A DNA stretch of 64,000 nt from Liquidambar formosana (GCA_039720395.1 CM077820.1:13849848-13913847); one strand, 5' to 3'; positions 35,194 through 46,625 are shown, counted from the first letter of the stretch. Translations and numbers: made by a program. Notes: generated by a model from the sequence alone, not told the origin.

Positions 35194-36430
35194 ATGGCGG
35201 AGAGTGCAGTGAGCCTTGTCATTGACAAGTTGGCTCCCTTGCTAGTCGATGAAGCAAAATTGTTGCAAGGTGTCCATAAAGAAGTTGCAGACATCAAAGA
35301 TGAGTTAGAGAGCATGTTATCTTTTCTAAGGGATGCAGATGCAAGGCCGGATCTAGGAGACAATGAGGGCTTGAAAACTTGGGTGAAACAGGTAAGGGAA
35401 GTAGCTTATCACATCGAAGATGTCATGGATGAATACCTGCTTTATGTAGCACAACTTCCACAACAGGGGGGTATCATTGGTTTCCTCCGTAAAGTTGCTT
35501 GCTTGATCAGAAATTTAATAATGGGCCACGAGATAGCTTCTGAAATTCAAGAGATCAAAACATCAGTCAGTGAAATCAAGGCCAGAAGTGTAAGATATGG
35601 GTTTGATTCCTCAGCGCAAGGATCAAGTAGTAGTGCTAACAATATTACATTGCACGACCCTCAAGTGGGTTCTCTTTTCATTGATGAAGCTGAAATTGTG
35701 GGTATTGAATCTCCTAGAAATGAATTGATAGAATTGTTGGTAGAGGGAGCATCTAGAAGAACAGTGATTTCTGTGGCTGGCATGGGTGGACTTGGCAAGA
35801 CCACACTAGTCAAGAAAGTTTACGACCACCAAAAGGTTAAAGGCCAGTTTGATTGCCATGCATGGATTGCTGTGTCTCAATCATACAAGATGGAGGAACT
35901 CCTAAGGAACATGATAAGGCAGTTCTATCATAAAAGGAAAGAGTCTGCCCCTGTAGGGATTGACACTATGGAAGGGATACTGCTGATGGAAGAACTAAGG
36001 GAGTATCTAGAACAAAAGAGGTATGTTGTCGTTTTTGATGATGTATGGAGAATAGATTTTTGGAGAATCATAAAACATGCGTTACCCAATAATAACAAAG
36101 GCAGTAGGATAATAATCACAACGCGTAGTCATGGTGTGGCTTCTTCTTGCAATGAATCTCCATTTGATCATGTTCACGAGCTGCAGCCTTTGCCTGAAGA
36201 AAGAGCATGGGAACTCTTCTGCAAGAAGGCGTTCCAATCTGACTTTGGGGGGTGTTGTCCTCCGGAGTTGGAAAAATTATCCCGTGAAATTGTCGGAAAA
36301 TGTGGAGGATTGCCCCTTGCTATTGTGGCCACAGGTGGTCTTCTGTCTACCAAAACCAAGGATGTGTACCAATGGACGAAATTGCATAATAGTCTTGGGA
36401 CAGAGTTAGAAAGCAATCCTCATCTCACAG
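35194..36430 (+). CDS. NLR-2 exon 1: CC and NB-ARC of an RPM1-type immune receptor
   Basis: The ATG at 35194 is chosen because it gives MAESAVSLVIDKLAPLLVDE, which fits the MADA motif (MADAxVSFxVxKLxxLLxxE) of CNLs that form membrane channels. The homologous NLR-1 ATG is at the same place. Domains: Rx-type coiled coil (1-130) with EDVMDEY at 75-81; P-loop GMGGLGKT 196-203 with Lys202; RNBS-A FDCHAWIAVSQSY; kinase-2 YVVVFDDVW 277-285; RNBS-B GSRIIITTR 303-311; GLPLA 372-376. The exon ends in phase 1 at CACAG|GTATTG. With exon 2 it gives 927 residues, close to the 926 of Arabidopsis RPM1. It is inferred to sense pathogen effectors or their effects and trigger cell death. Expression is not shown by the sequence. 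Confidence 0.93.
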
Positions 36431-36434
36431 GTAT

Positions 36435-37263
36435 TGTTAGATATGATTTAATAGTTTAATAGTTTTTAAGATTTTATTTCTTTCATCTGTTTTGCTTTAT
36501 TTTTAAAAAAAAAAAATATTTATAACCATTATGATGGTCACCTTTGTTGGCTTAATGGGCATTTTAATATAAAGGAGTTGGAGTTACACTCTTATTATTT
36601 TATATTCATATAGGCTCCTATTATTCTACACGTGTAAGGGGTAACATAGATGGAGAAAAGAGGAATTCATAAGTTGAAATTTTCCAGCACTCTTTGTCTA
36701 TAATCTTTTATAAATCTCATAAATATTTTGAGTTCTTTTTATATATTTTGTGAGACATAGTTAAACACGTTCGAGTGTACAAGCAATTCAAGGCTCGCTA
36801 CAGATGGTTGTATCTTGGGAATACAGTTGCAAGCAACCTTACAATAAACAATTGGATTTTCTTAAGCGTGCCTTGATCCTCTGGGTTTTTCTAAACTCTA
36901 ACTTACTTTTTTTTTTTTTTCTTTGAGTAATTTTTTTTTTATGGTCGTGCTGACCAAATTAATATAAAGGGTAAACGATGAGAAACCCCTTAATGTTTGG
37001 TTCTTTTTCACGTAAGCCCTCAAAGAAAAAATGATTGCAATGTTGCCCAGGCAACTTACAAATTTCACAATTAGTGCTACTGTTAATCGCTGTACATGAC
37101 ATTTTTTTCTTCTCTCCAGGAAAAACGATTAACGGTGGTGCTAATTGCTAAATTCATAAGGTATTTGGAGACACATTGCAACCATTTTTTCTTTAGTGGT
37201 TACATGAAAAAGGGTCAAACATTAGGTGATTTCTTGTAATTTACCGTGATATAAATTCTAACA
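36435..37263 (+). repeat. left LTR of the intron element, NLR-2
   Basis: TGTTAGATATG...TTCTAACA followed by ATCTTAGG. 829 bp including a 278-bp MITE and its 9-bp duplication. Confidence 0.78.
36969..37246. mobile_element. MULE-type MITE
   Basis: Inverted ends GGGTAAACGATGAGAAA and the complement of ATTACAAGAAATC..., extending about 70 bp inward. 9-bp duplication TAATATAAA (36960-36968) / TGATATAAA (37247-37255), one mismatch. NLR-1 at 9664-9672 keeps the empty site with a single TAATATAAA. Confidence 0.82.
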
Positions 37264-37369
37264 ATCTTAGGGAAGAGAGCATAGGAGATTTTGTTAATTT
37301 AGTTTTATTATCTCTTTGCTAATTAAAAAAAATATATATGGAGACTAATTCTTGCAAAGTCTAAAAATT

Positions 37370-37684
37370 TACGAGTCATAATTTTAGAACAAATGATATT
37401 ATGGCTCACAACCCTAGGTCCCTCTTGTCTTGATTGTTGTGGGTTTTAGGGTCTTTGGAGACTTTGTGTTTTGATGAAGGCTATCTAGTTCAGTTAGTCT
37501 TGTTCAGGGTTGCTTTTGGTTGTATTATAGTCAGTTTGTTGTGTTCTTTTCCTACAATATTCTGCTTCATCTTTTGGTTCGGGTAGGTCTCTGTTTTCAG
37601 TTGTGGAGTTTTTCTTTCTTCTATCGCTCTGATTGTACCCTTTTCCTTATAAATTTAATAAAGTGATTCTTTGCTTATTAGACC

Positions 37685-37717
<33 letters not shown>
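37370..37717 (+). repeat. probable LINE 3' end with long A run
   Basis: A T-rich 3'-UTR-like stretch with AATAAAGTGATTC, ending in an uninterrupted run of about 33 A (37685-37717). No coding part is left. Confidence 0.45.
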
Positions 37718-37724
<7 letters not shown>

Positions 37725-37729
37725 GTTCA

Positions 37730-38200
37730 CGCAATGCTAGATCCTCAGTGTGCACAACTCGATCAAGACTATATACATCTAAGCACATTGCCTTGTATGT
37801 TATGGATGTAGGCCTCCATATATAGCCTACCAACTTTCTATAACCAGGTAGTGGGGGAGTAAGTACATTGCAATGATCTCATTCCATTGAAGAGGTCTTT
37901 TAGCTCGATTTATTGCCAAAAGACCCCCGTGAGGGTGTGGTGATTGGTGATGTATCACAGGATTGAAAGATGATTATTGCCATGTACTTAGTCCCACATC
38001 GTCTAGCTACAAAAAGTTGGTAGGCTATGTATAGAGGCTTGTCTTTTAACACAATGCATTTTATAGCCGTAAGCCTATGGGCAAAACAGACAATATCTTG
38101 TAATACGAAAGGGTGAGTTGGTACAAATAGTATCAACACAGTGGTGGGGCTGCTCCCACACAAAGATATGTGTGGTGAAGGGTGGGGTGTCACAAAATAA
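37730..38200. other. unclassified insertion in the NLR-2 intron
   Basis: CCATATATAGCCTACCAACT (near 37816) is answered inverted by AGTTGGTAGGCTATGTATAG (near 38018). TAGTCCCACATCG at about 37988 is a word common in LTR/TRIM elements. Not present in the NLR-1 intron. Confidence 0.4.
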
Positions 38201-38303
38201 AAGGGATCTAAATTTGATGATGATTTTGATGAAAAAAAATCTTTTGTGTTGATTTTAGATATTATTTTTAAAATTTTGGTTATTTGTTACTTTTAAAGCC
38301 ATC

Positions 38304-38525
38304 ATTTTTTCTTTTTTTTCTTTTTTTGCCAAACAACAAGGTATCCGAATTGTCAAAATCCAACTAATCCCGCTTCCCATGCGGGGCCACTGCCCCATGA
38401 GGTCATTTAATGTCCAAGCTAATAGCCCTAACTGGTGACTAGCCAAGAGAGATTGGCTGGTTTTGAACCCAGGATGTTTGAGTTTACAACTCACCCCTTT
38501 GCCGCCAAGCCAACTCTCGTTGGTT
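38304..38525 (-). mobile_element. SINE with perfect target duplication
   Basis: On the minus strand: box A TGGCTTGGCGG (38512-38502), box B GGTTCAAAACC (38469-38459), then an A-rich tail at 38328-38304. It is flanked by a perfect 14-bp repeat CTTTTAAAGCCATC (38290-38303, 38526-38539). The paralogous introns lack it. Confidence 0.88.
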
Positions 38526-39071
38526 CTTTTAAAGCCATCTTTAATCATTGAATATATCAAGGCTATCATAGTGTTTGATAAATATTTTTTTTTTCTTGAG
38601 TTGTTAATATTCAAAATTAATTTAGATCTTATAAATTGCTGAATTTAATTTTTTAAGGTTTAAAAATATAATGTAAATTTCAATAATTGAAAAAGTGTGT
38701 ATGTAGCCTTCATTTGTTTGCTAAAATTTATACTATTCATACCATATGATAAAGGGAACACAAATTTTGGACTTTGTAGAATTTCCTATGAAAAACATTT
38801 GTTTGTTTTTAGATTTTTCCATCTACTCTACTGAAATATTTGATTTGAGGAGGGAACTCAAAACTAAGGTTACGATTCTTTATGAAATATTTGTAGTTTC
38901 ATTTCAAAGGAAAAAATAATCTAATTTCTTTGAATTATTCTGAAAGCATAAATTTAGCAATTCCATAAGCTTTTTGAACAAATTAATCAGATTTTATGTT
39001 AATTTTATAGTACAAGAAAATTAAAATGTTGTAGTGTTGGCTGCAAATTATTGATCACTTTTTGCAAATGA

Positions 39072-39606
39072 CCAATGGCGGAGGGAAGAAGGGACAAGTG
39101 GGGCCACCGCCCCACACACTTACTTTATAATTAAAATTTGACATGCTGATTTCATGGTATTTACACATTCACCTCCATATGTTTACCTTTACTAATTTAT
39201 CTTTCATTGTATAACCCATCCAACCCACTAACTCATGCAAAACCTCATTTTATCAATTTAGTTTTTCACTTGAAACAGTCGAACAAAACTTTACAAATCG
39301 TAATTTGACAATGGTAAAGGTCTTGATTTTTTGAATATCATTCAATGCTTTCAAAATATGGAGAAGCGTCGGGACAATTGTCAAGGTCTTGATTTCTTGA
39401 ATAGAAATATTATCAATGAAAATTTACATTTTCGTTTTATTTGTAGTTCAAAATTTTTCTTTGATAATGTTATTGTTAACTAGGAAAAAAAATAAATTTG
39501 TGTAAAATTGTAGTCAATTAGTTTTTTAAATTTATAAAATTAAAATAGAATCTAACAACAAACTAAAAGTCGCCCCATTAAGGTAAAATCCTGGCTCTGC
39601 CACTGG
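39072..39606. mobile_element. hAT-like non-autonomous element
   Basis: Ends CCAATGGCGGAGGG and CTCTGCCACTGG are imperfect inverted repeats of the CAGTGGCGGAG type. Flanks GCAAATGA and GCAAATCC agree in 6 of 8 positions. No transposase. Confidence 0.55.
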
Positions 39607-40093
39607 GCAAATCCTATTTGGTTGTAAAAAATAATTTATTATTTTTATGTCAATTTAATGTATATAATATATTATTTGTGGAAGTTTATTGCCTTTGAAA
39701 TCTAATTTACTTCCTTAGAACATGGGCTATTTCTAGCTATCTTAAAGTATGCCAATATTTTATGAAACTTATCGGCCTAATTGATGCCATACTTTATCCA
39801 AAATATTTTATTGGATTGTTAAATTGCCAATTATATGCTCCTTGATATTTGAATTGCAATTATATATTGTATGAGAGTGTATAATGAATATGATTATATG
39901 AGCCTATTACATAAAAAATGAAACTAAAATAAAATAATATGCGGGGTTCATTACTAAACAATGCTAGCTCGTTATAGCATATTGTAAATTATTTTTATGT
40001 GAGGATTAAAATTTTTGAGTACAAATTTACAATTGCCTATATTGTTATTTTTTGAGGTTTTATAATCTACACAAACGACATAAATTCAATTTA

Positions 40094-40579
40094 GGGTAAA
40101 TATCTAAAATATCCCTCAAAAAAAGAATTATACCCAAAAACCCCATAAAGTAATTTGTCTATCTAAAAAACCCAAATAAAGTTATAATATATCCAAAAAA
40201 CCGAACACCCTAACTTCTATACAACTCCGTTTAAATTATACAACTTTTGGACTGACATACTCTTTTTATAATTGTTTGTTTATTCATTTTCTTTTGTATT
40301 TTTTTTTTCCCTTTTTGTAATAAATGACAAATAATCCATTTATTAGATAAACAAGATGGTAATACAAATTTTTGAATAATTATTTTCATATTTTAATACA
40401 AAATGTAATTAGGGTATTTTAGTGAAGAAAATTCATCACTCAAACGGAGTTGGATGGAAGTTAAGTTATTAGGTTTTTTGGATATAGTTTAACCCTACTT
40501 GGGTTTTTTCGATATGAAAATTATTTTATGGGGTTTTTGGATATAATTCTTTTATGAAAGATATTTTGGATATTTACCC
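40094..40579. mobile_element. MULE-type MITE
   Basis: Ends GGGTAAATATC / GATATTTACCC, with arms pairing over about 150 bp. 9-bp duplication TTCAATTTA (40085-40093) / TTAAATTTA (40580-40588). The 62-kb intron copy has the empty site with a single TTAAATTTA (about 62812-62820). Confidence 0.85.
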
Positions 40580-41591
40580 TTAAATTTATTTAGCATTTTT
40601 AGCAATCATATACCACTTATATGTATATTGGCCTTTTCGTGAAAGCACAATGGTTGGTCTGTAAAAAATCGTCTTAAAGTTACATCCTTATTATCATGAA
40701 ATACACAATAAGGTGTGTGAAATCTGGCTAAAATAAATCCTATATTAAGACAAAAAAGGGCATTAGAAAATTTATCTCTTATTGTGTGAATGCCTAGGAC
40801 TAGCATGTAGGCTAGATCCAAACTCATCAAGAGGGTTAAAATTGAAGCCTCTAAAATTGTCATTACAGTTGACGTACACTCTATCTTTGGGATTGGAGAT
40901 CCCATGAAAGAGGTTCAATGAGTAAAAAAAAATTGTAGGGTGACTAGGAGGAGCACTAAAATATATTGAGGGGTATTTCCTAATCCCATTCCTTTGGTGA
41001 TTGTACTCTTCACTGTCAGAGTTTGGATGAGCTTAAATTTGAATAAGTTAAAGAAAGGAATTTGGTAGCGTTCTTTCTTCTTCTTCTTCTTCTTTTTTTT
41101 TTTTTTTTCAAATCATTGAAAGCGTCACCTAAATAAGTGTATTACTGGGGTTGCTTGCCTGTCATAGAGCAGTAATATGCACCCGTGGTAGCCATTCTTA
41201 TGGGAGAGGCAGTGATGCTGGTCTTAATGTCTAGTTCTGGTTCTGGATTTGGAACGGGTTAGTTGAACCCAAAAGTTCTAATTTTGGTCAAAAGAAAGAG
41301 CCAATAAACTATTCTCTAAAAACATTCATGAAACAAGATATGCGTGCATGATGATTATTAAATTGCAAACCAGATTAGAACCTAGTGAATTGCTCGTATT
41401 GTTTATATGGCAGGTCGAAGTTTTAGTTCAAGTATCTAGCTAGTTTAACACTTCATTCACTAAGGTTCATTGAGATGGAAACTTAATTACTAATACTAAG
41501 TATAAATTCAACCCATAAGATACCTACACTCATTGCATAGTAAAAACGCTAACTACAAATTTAGTTTTAAAATTTACATCTTATGGAAGAT

Positions 41592-42140
41592 TGTTAGATA
41601 TGATTTACCAATATTTTGATTTCTATGAATTTATTTCATTCATTTGTTCTTTTAATTCCAATATTTATGTTGATTTATGTTTTGACTGTTATGGTGGTTA
41701 TTTAATTCCCATATTACTTATTGTATACAATCCTACGTTGTTCTACGCCCACTGGGTGAATACGTACATAGAAACAAGAAGAAAACACTGAAATTTTCTT
41801 ATTTGTTTGCAATTATTTTATATATGTCAAATTTTTTAGTAGTTCTTTTCTATATATTTTGTAAGACATAATTTAAGTAAATTTGAGGGTATGGGCAATT
41901 CAAGGTTTGTGGGAAGTCTTACCTAAATACAATATTCCCTAATTTGTACCTTAGGAGTAGAGTGCTAAGCGACCAAGTGTAGAAAACATATTATTCTTCT
42001 CTAAGAAGAGCCACTAAGAATGCCTCGTTCCACAAGCTTTTTCTAAACTGAAATTTTCTTCCTAATTTTTATATTTGATTATTGTTATTTCTTTATTAAT
42101 CATTTTTAACTAATGTAAATTCTATCCTTTATTTCTAACA
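41592..42140 (+). repeat. right LTR of the intron element, NLR-2
   Basis: 549 bp, TGTTAGATATGATTTACC...TTTCTAACA. It aligns end to end with the left LTR but is clearly diverged. Confidence 0.8.
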
Positions 42141-42141
42141 G

Positions 42142-43688
42142 ATGTTACAACAATTCTCTCTCTCAGCTATCATGATCTACCTTACTACCTAAAGTCTTGT
42201 TTCCTATACTTTGCCATATATCCAGAAGACTATTCCATCAATTGTATGAAGCTAATTCGACTATGGATGGCTGAGGGTTTTATAAAAGAAAAGAAAGGAA
42301 AAACTTTAGAAGAGGTTGCACAAGATTACTTAACTGAGCTCATCCATAGAAACTTGCTTCAAGTGTCACGGGTAGATTTTGATGGAAAAGCTAGAAGGTG
42401 CAAAGTTCATGATTTGATGCGTGAAATTATCCTTTCAAAATCAGAGGATTTGAGTTTTTGTCAAGTCATGGTGGAAGGGGACTCTAGTTTTGATGGAAAA
42501 GCTCGACGGATATCAATTCACAATAAGGCAGAAAATGTTGCAGAGAGCATTTGTAATGCTCTAGTTCGTTCTGTTTTTCTTTTTGTGGTTGATAAATTGC
42601 CGAAGTCTTTAATAGCTACAGTCATTGCAAATTTCAAGTTTTTGAAAGTATTAGATTTTGAATATGCTCCTCTAGATTATCTTCCTGAAGAAGTGGGAAA
42701 TCTAGTTCACTTAAGATATTTAAGTGCGAGAAATACGAAAGTAAAAATGCTTCCAAAGTCCATAGGTAAACTATACAACCTCCAAACTTTGGATCTGAAA
42801 CGATCCCTTGTGCATGAACTACCTATTGAGATCAATCAACTCTTCAATCTGCGATATCTTTCGGCCTACTATAATGATGACAATTCTCGTTTTCATTTCA
42901 ATACCCGCCAAGGAGTGAAGATACAGGAAGGGATTGGGTGTTTAGAGGCCTTGCAGAAGCTGTATTACGTGGAGGCAAATAATGGGATTGGTGTAATCAC
43001 AGAATTGAGTAAGTCAAGGCAGTTGAGGAAGTTGGGCATTGTGAAAATGACAAGAGAACACGGGAGGGCTCTATGCTCATCCATTGTGGAGATGAAGCAT
43101 CTTCAATCTTTAGAGGTACATTCAATAAGTGCAGATGAGATTCTTGATATGCAACATATTACATCTCCACCTCCATCTCTTCAACGTCTCACCTTGTGGG
43201 GGCGATTAGCTAACTTGCCAGACTGGATTGCCAAACAACAAAATCTAGTAAGACTGAATTTACTATGGGCAAGGTTAACAATCGAGCCGCTAAAAGTCCT
43301 TCAAGGTCTGCCTAATTTATTGAAGCTTATTCTCTCGCACGCATACGAAGGTGAACAATTGCATTTCGAGGAAGGTGGGTTTCAGAAACTCAAGGTGCTA
43401 CGCTTGAGACACTTGAACAGATTGAAGAGCGTGATCATAGACAAAGGTGCACTGCCCCTTCTTGGAGAGCTAACCATTGGGCGTTGCCCGCAACTTGAGA
43501 CGGTGCCCTCTGGAATCCATCACTTGCGGAACCTTGCAGCTCTTAGCTTTGATGATGTGCCAAGAGAATTTGCTCTTCAGATGAAACCAAACGGTGGCCA
43601 GCTTTATTGGATTGTTGAGCATATACCAACCATCTTCTTCCGATGTGAGCGTGAAAGAGGAGGATATGACCACTACCCCCTTCGGTGA
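42142..43688 (+). CDS. NLR-2 exon 2: end of NB-ARC and leucine-rich repeats
   Basis: Continues the receptor from residue 413. RNBS-D CFLYFAIYPEDYSI at 432-445, winged-helix LIRLWMAEGFI, and the MHD-type motif VHD at 501-503 (a common variant of MHD, which holds ADP and keeps the receptor off). From about residue 540 on, leucine-rich repeats (for example LVHLRYLSARNTKVKMLPKSIGKLYNLQTLDL) run to the end and are thought to sense ligand or partner. No stop or frameshift occurs over 515 codons, in contrast to all the other copies here. It stops at TGA 43686-43688, 20 nt before a 3'-UTR intron; that is too close to trigger nonsense-mediated decay by the usual 50-nt rule. Confidence 0.93.
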
Positions 43689-43708
43689 TTCACAAGGCAT
43701 TTGGCAAG

Positions 43709-46354
43709 GTTAGTTTTGGAGTGCCTCTCTTGTTTTATCGAATTAACATGTGCACCCCGCCAAACTCTTATGCCCGTTATCATTTGTTGATATATGATAA
43801 TAAATTGTTGGGAAAATTAGGGAAGAGTCCACTTTCTGGAACTTATGGAGGCATAAGTCCATAGAAAAAACTTATGCGGCTATAAGTCCCTTTTAAGTGA
43901 AACAGTTGTGTATTTGTCTAAGTTTTATGTGTATAAAGTTAAATATACCCTTAAGTTGTTATTTTTTGTTTTCAAACTTTAAAATAGCATAACTTTCAAT
44001 CTATCCATCGGTTTTCGATAAAATTTATAGTTTTAGAATCTATTCGCCGAGACCTTTAAAATAAGATTCATGATGAATATGAAATTATGCAAAAAAAATA
44101 AAAATAAAACAGTTACATTGACTAACTACATAAAACACAATTCCATTCACTGTTTTTTTTTAAAAAAAAAAGATTTTTGAATATTTGCATAATCTAACTT
44201 CAATATTCTATGAAAACTATTAAATCTAAGTGTATGTACCTAAATTTAATAATGACGGCGAGCCACCATGCTATCAAACCATATGATTGAGCACCTCTTT
44301 CGTCAAGAAAAATGGAGGTTTCTTCTTTGCACACCATTTGCTTTGTCGAAAAAAAAATAAATTTGGGTGATGACTTTGGATTTAGATGTCTCCATCTCTT
44401 GAGTAGCAGATTTGCAAATCTGATCAACTTCACACAGTCCAAAAATGGGGGTTTCTCGGGTGAGCAGCTATATCGTTGGCCACCATGGTTTTTGGCATCA
44501 CAAGTTTTCATGGAGTGAAAAAAGAAAAAACTTGAACTTGCAGACAGAAAGAGAGGGAGAGGGAGGGGCTAGGGAGAGAGAGTGGGAGAAGGAGAGGGAG
44601 AAGGAGAAAGAGAGAATGATATTTTTACTGAGAGTGTGAATATAGTATATAGGAGGGTCTTTTGGTCCTACGGATTGCTTGGCGGACCTAGGGCTGCACA
44701 AAAATTTCTAAGGGACTGATGCCCACATAAGTCCTAAAATTTGGACTTGTGGCCAAAGCCCCTTAAATTGTTTGGGGCCTGTTTGACTGTCCAATTTGAA
44801 ATTAAATAATTTAAGAAATTTTACATAGCGTTGAAGGCAAAAGTCTATCACTTTGAATTAGAATATTTTAAAATGTTAGAGTTATCACTATAGTTGATGT
44901 TGTAAAATCAATTTTAAGAAATTCATGAATTAATACCACTATTTTGAATTTCTACTCTTATTTGTGACGATAACCATCATTTTCTTGAATTTATTAAATC
45001 AAGATAATGGAATGTGCTTTCAAAACTATGCAAAATTTTTAAAATTATTTAATTTCGAATTGGAATACTAAACAGGCTCTTAGTTGTACGTTTACATTTT
45101 AAACATTTTTTTTTTTTTAATGCAAATAAGTATAGAATTTGAACATAGATTATTGCAAATATGATACAAAGTTACTAACAGGAGCAGCTCAATTCAAATT
45201 TGTGGGCCCTTTGGAATATGATCTATTTCCAATCCTTTTAGTATTTTCGGTCATATAAATAGTGCGACAACAGGTGCTGCACAGGGTGCTACGTATAGCA
45301 TCACTCATATTTTAAATGGGGCCTTTTGTACCGGAGCATTTTAATAAGTGGGTCGGAGCCTCAAGATTTAGGGCCTAAGGCAAGTTTAGGCAACCACCTC
45401 AAATCCTCAATTGCAACCTGAACCACTATAAAGGTACCTGAACCACTATGGATCTAGATTTGGTGAAGTTTGAGACTTTAACTGTATGGTGAAGTTATCG
45501 TTGGATTGACGCCACGTGGCAAGGGATTAGAAGGGACGGTTCGGATTCGCCGGTAGCAAAGCAGTTGAGACCACAAAATCTGAGAAATGCTTTGCTACTA
45601 GCGAATTTGAGCCGTCCTTTCTTTTCCCTTGCCACGTAGCGTCAATCCAACGGTAACTTCTCCATGTAGTTAAAGTCCCAAACTTCACCAAATCCCAATC
45701 CCAATTGCTACCCTATTGAACCAGTATAAAGGTTTACCTAAGCATCATTTTTTTTGGAAATGTTATTACACATATAGCCTTCCGAAATTCCTTTATTTTT
45801 CTCTACTCTTTCTAATCTTTTATTTTTTTTTCTGTTTCTAGTAAAGGAATCTTTTTAATATTAGTACTATTAAAAAATATTTACAATTTTTCAGTTATTT
45901 AATTAACTAAATAATTCAATTTTGATGTATGAAATTAGAACGTTTGTAGTAGGGAAAAATAACTAGACAGTAACCGTTAATGTAATTAATGTTTGGTTAA
46001 TAGAAGTCTCAATTCCTACTAGGGTCTTATTTTTCATATGATAACCTTATTACTTCCATTATAGTTGTCCGTTGTCCTACAACCGTTGGTCCTAATGGGC
46101 AAATTATTATAATTCAATATAAATGACTACTCACTTTCTAGTAAACGACTACTAACTTAACTAATAATGACTACAAGTTATAATTATTTACCCGTAGTTG
46201 GACCAATCTGTAATCCCCCCATTTTAGTTTATTCATTTTGATGAATAATAGGTCTCATCAATCAAAGTGATCCTTGACGCCAATCAGTCTGTAATTTTAA
46301 TTCCCCTGTTTTTTGCACCATCTTCCATATATAATTAAATATTTTTATTGTCAG
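43709..46354 (+). other. 3'-UTR intron of NLR-2
   Basis: Donor GGCAAG|GTTAGT, acceptor TTGTCAG (46354). It contains a probable inverted-repeat insertion (about 43808-44775), a GA-rich tract (44545-44620) and a foldback MITE (45457-45694). No gene. The splice is inferred from the same junction in NLR-1 and NLR-3. Confidence 0.6.
45457..45694. mobile_element. foldback MITE
   Basis: About 238 bp forming one hairpin. GATTTGGTGAAGTTTGAGAC and GACGCCACGTGGCAAGGGA are answered by their complements, with arms of about 105 bp. Its style resembles 29453-29661. No target duplication recognised. Confidence 0.78.
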
Positions 46355-46625
46355 GTTTTATCTGCTAGCAAAGATAGATTGTTGGATCATTCAATCGATT
46401 GGGATGTATGGGGATAGATTTCCCGTCATCGACATCAACTTGCTTCTGCTGGTGGTGGTGGTGGTGGTTATTGATCTTCTTGGTATTTGTTTGGTTCCTT
46501 CTTTTGATTTTTATTTAATTTTCGTTTAGCAACATGTTGGATTTCTCTAAGCATGACTTGGTTTGTAATATGCATCATTGGTACTATTTGCTATGTCCAA
46601 ACATATGGTCCTCTTATTGTCTCTA
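46355..46625 (+). other. 3'-UTR exon of NLR-2
   Basis: GTTTTATCTGCTAGCAAAG, a GGT microsatellite (about 46450-46468), then TTGGATTTCTCTAAGCATG as in the other copies. Confidence 0.6.

Larger units (their letters stand above)
36435..42140 (+). mobile_element. LTR retrotransposon forming intron 1 of NLR-2
   Basis: Left LTR 36435-37263 (interrupted by a MITE) and right LTR 41592-42140 both begin TGTTAGATATGATTTA and end CTAACA. Target copies are GGTAT (36430-36434) and GATGT (42141-42145, diverged; GATAT in NLR-3, GGTAT in NLR-1). A purine run TATGGAAGA precedes the right LTR. No polyprotein is readable between the LTRs. Later insertions are at 36969-37246, 38304-38525, 39072-39606, 40094-40579 and probably 37370-37717. 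Confidence 0.83.
36431..42141 (+). other. intron 1 of NLR-2
   Basis: Donor CAG|GTATTG; acceptor TTTCTAACAG|ATG. Phase 1. All but GTAT at the left and G at the right is an LTR element. Joining 36430 to 42142 keeps the frame and gives HLTDVTTILSLSYHDLPYYL, with the RNBS-D region following as in RPM1-type proteins. Confidence 0.88.

Noticed and set aside
37685..37717. assembly artefact at a 33-A run
   Set aside because: It follows a LINE-like 3' end, and the sequence on both sides is unlike the other intron copies, so a retroposon tail is more likely. Read-level data would settle it.
44445..44701. charged or serine-rich small proteins on both strands
   Set aside because: They are read from a GA/CT-rich tract in the 3'-UTR intron.
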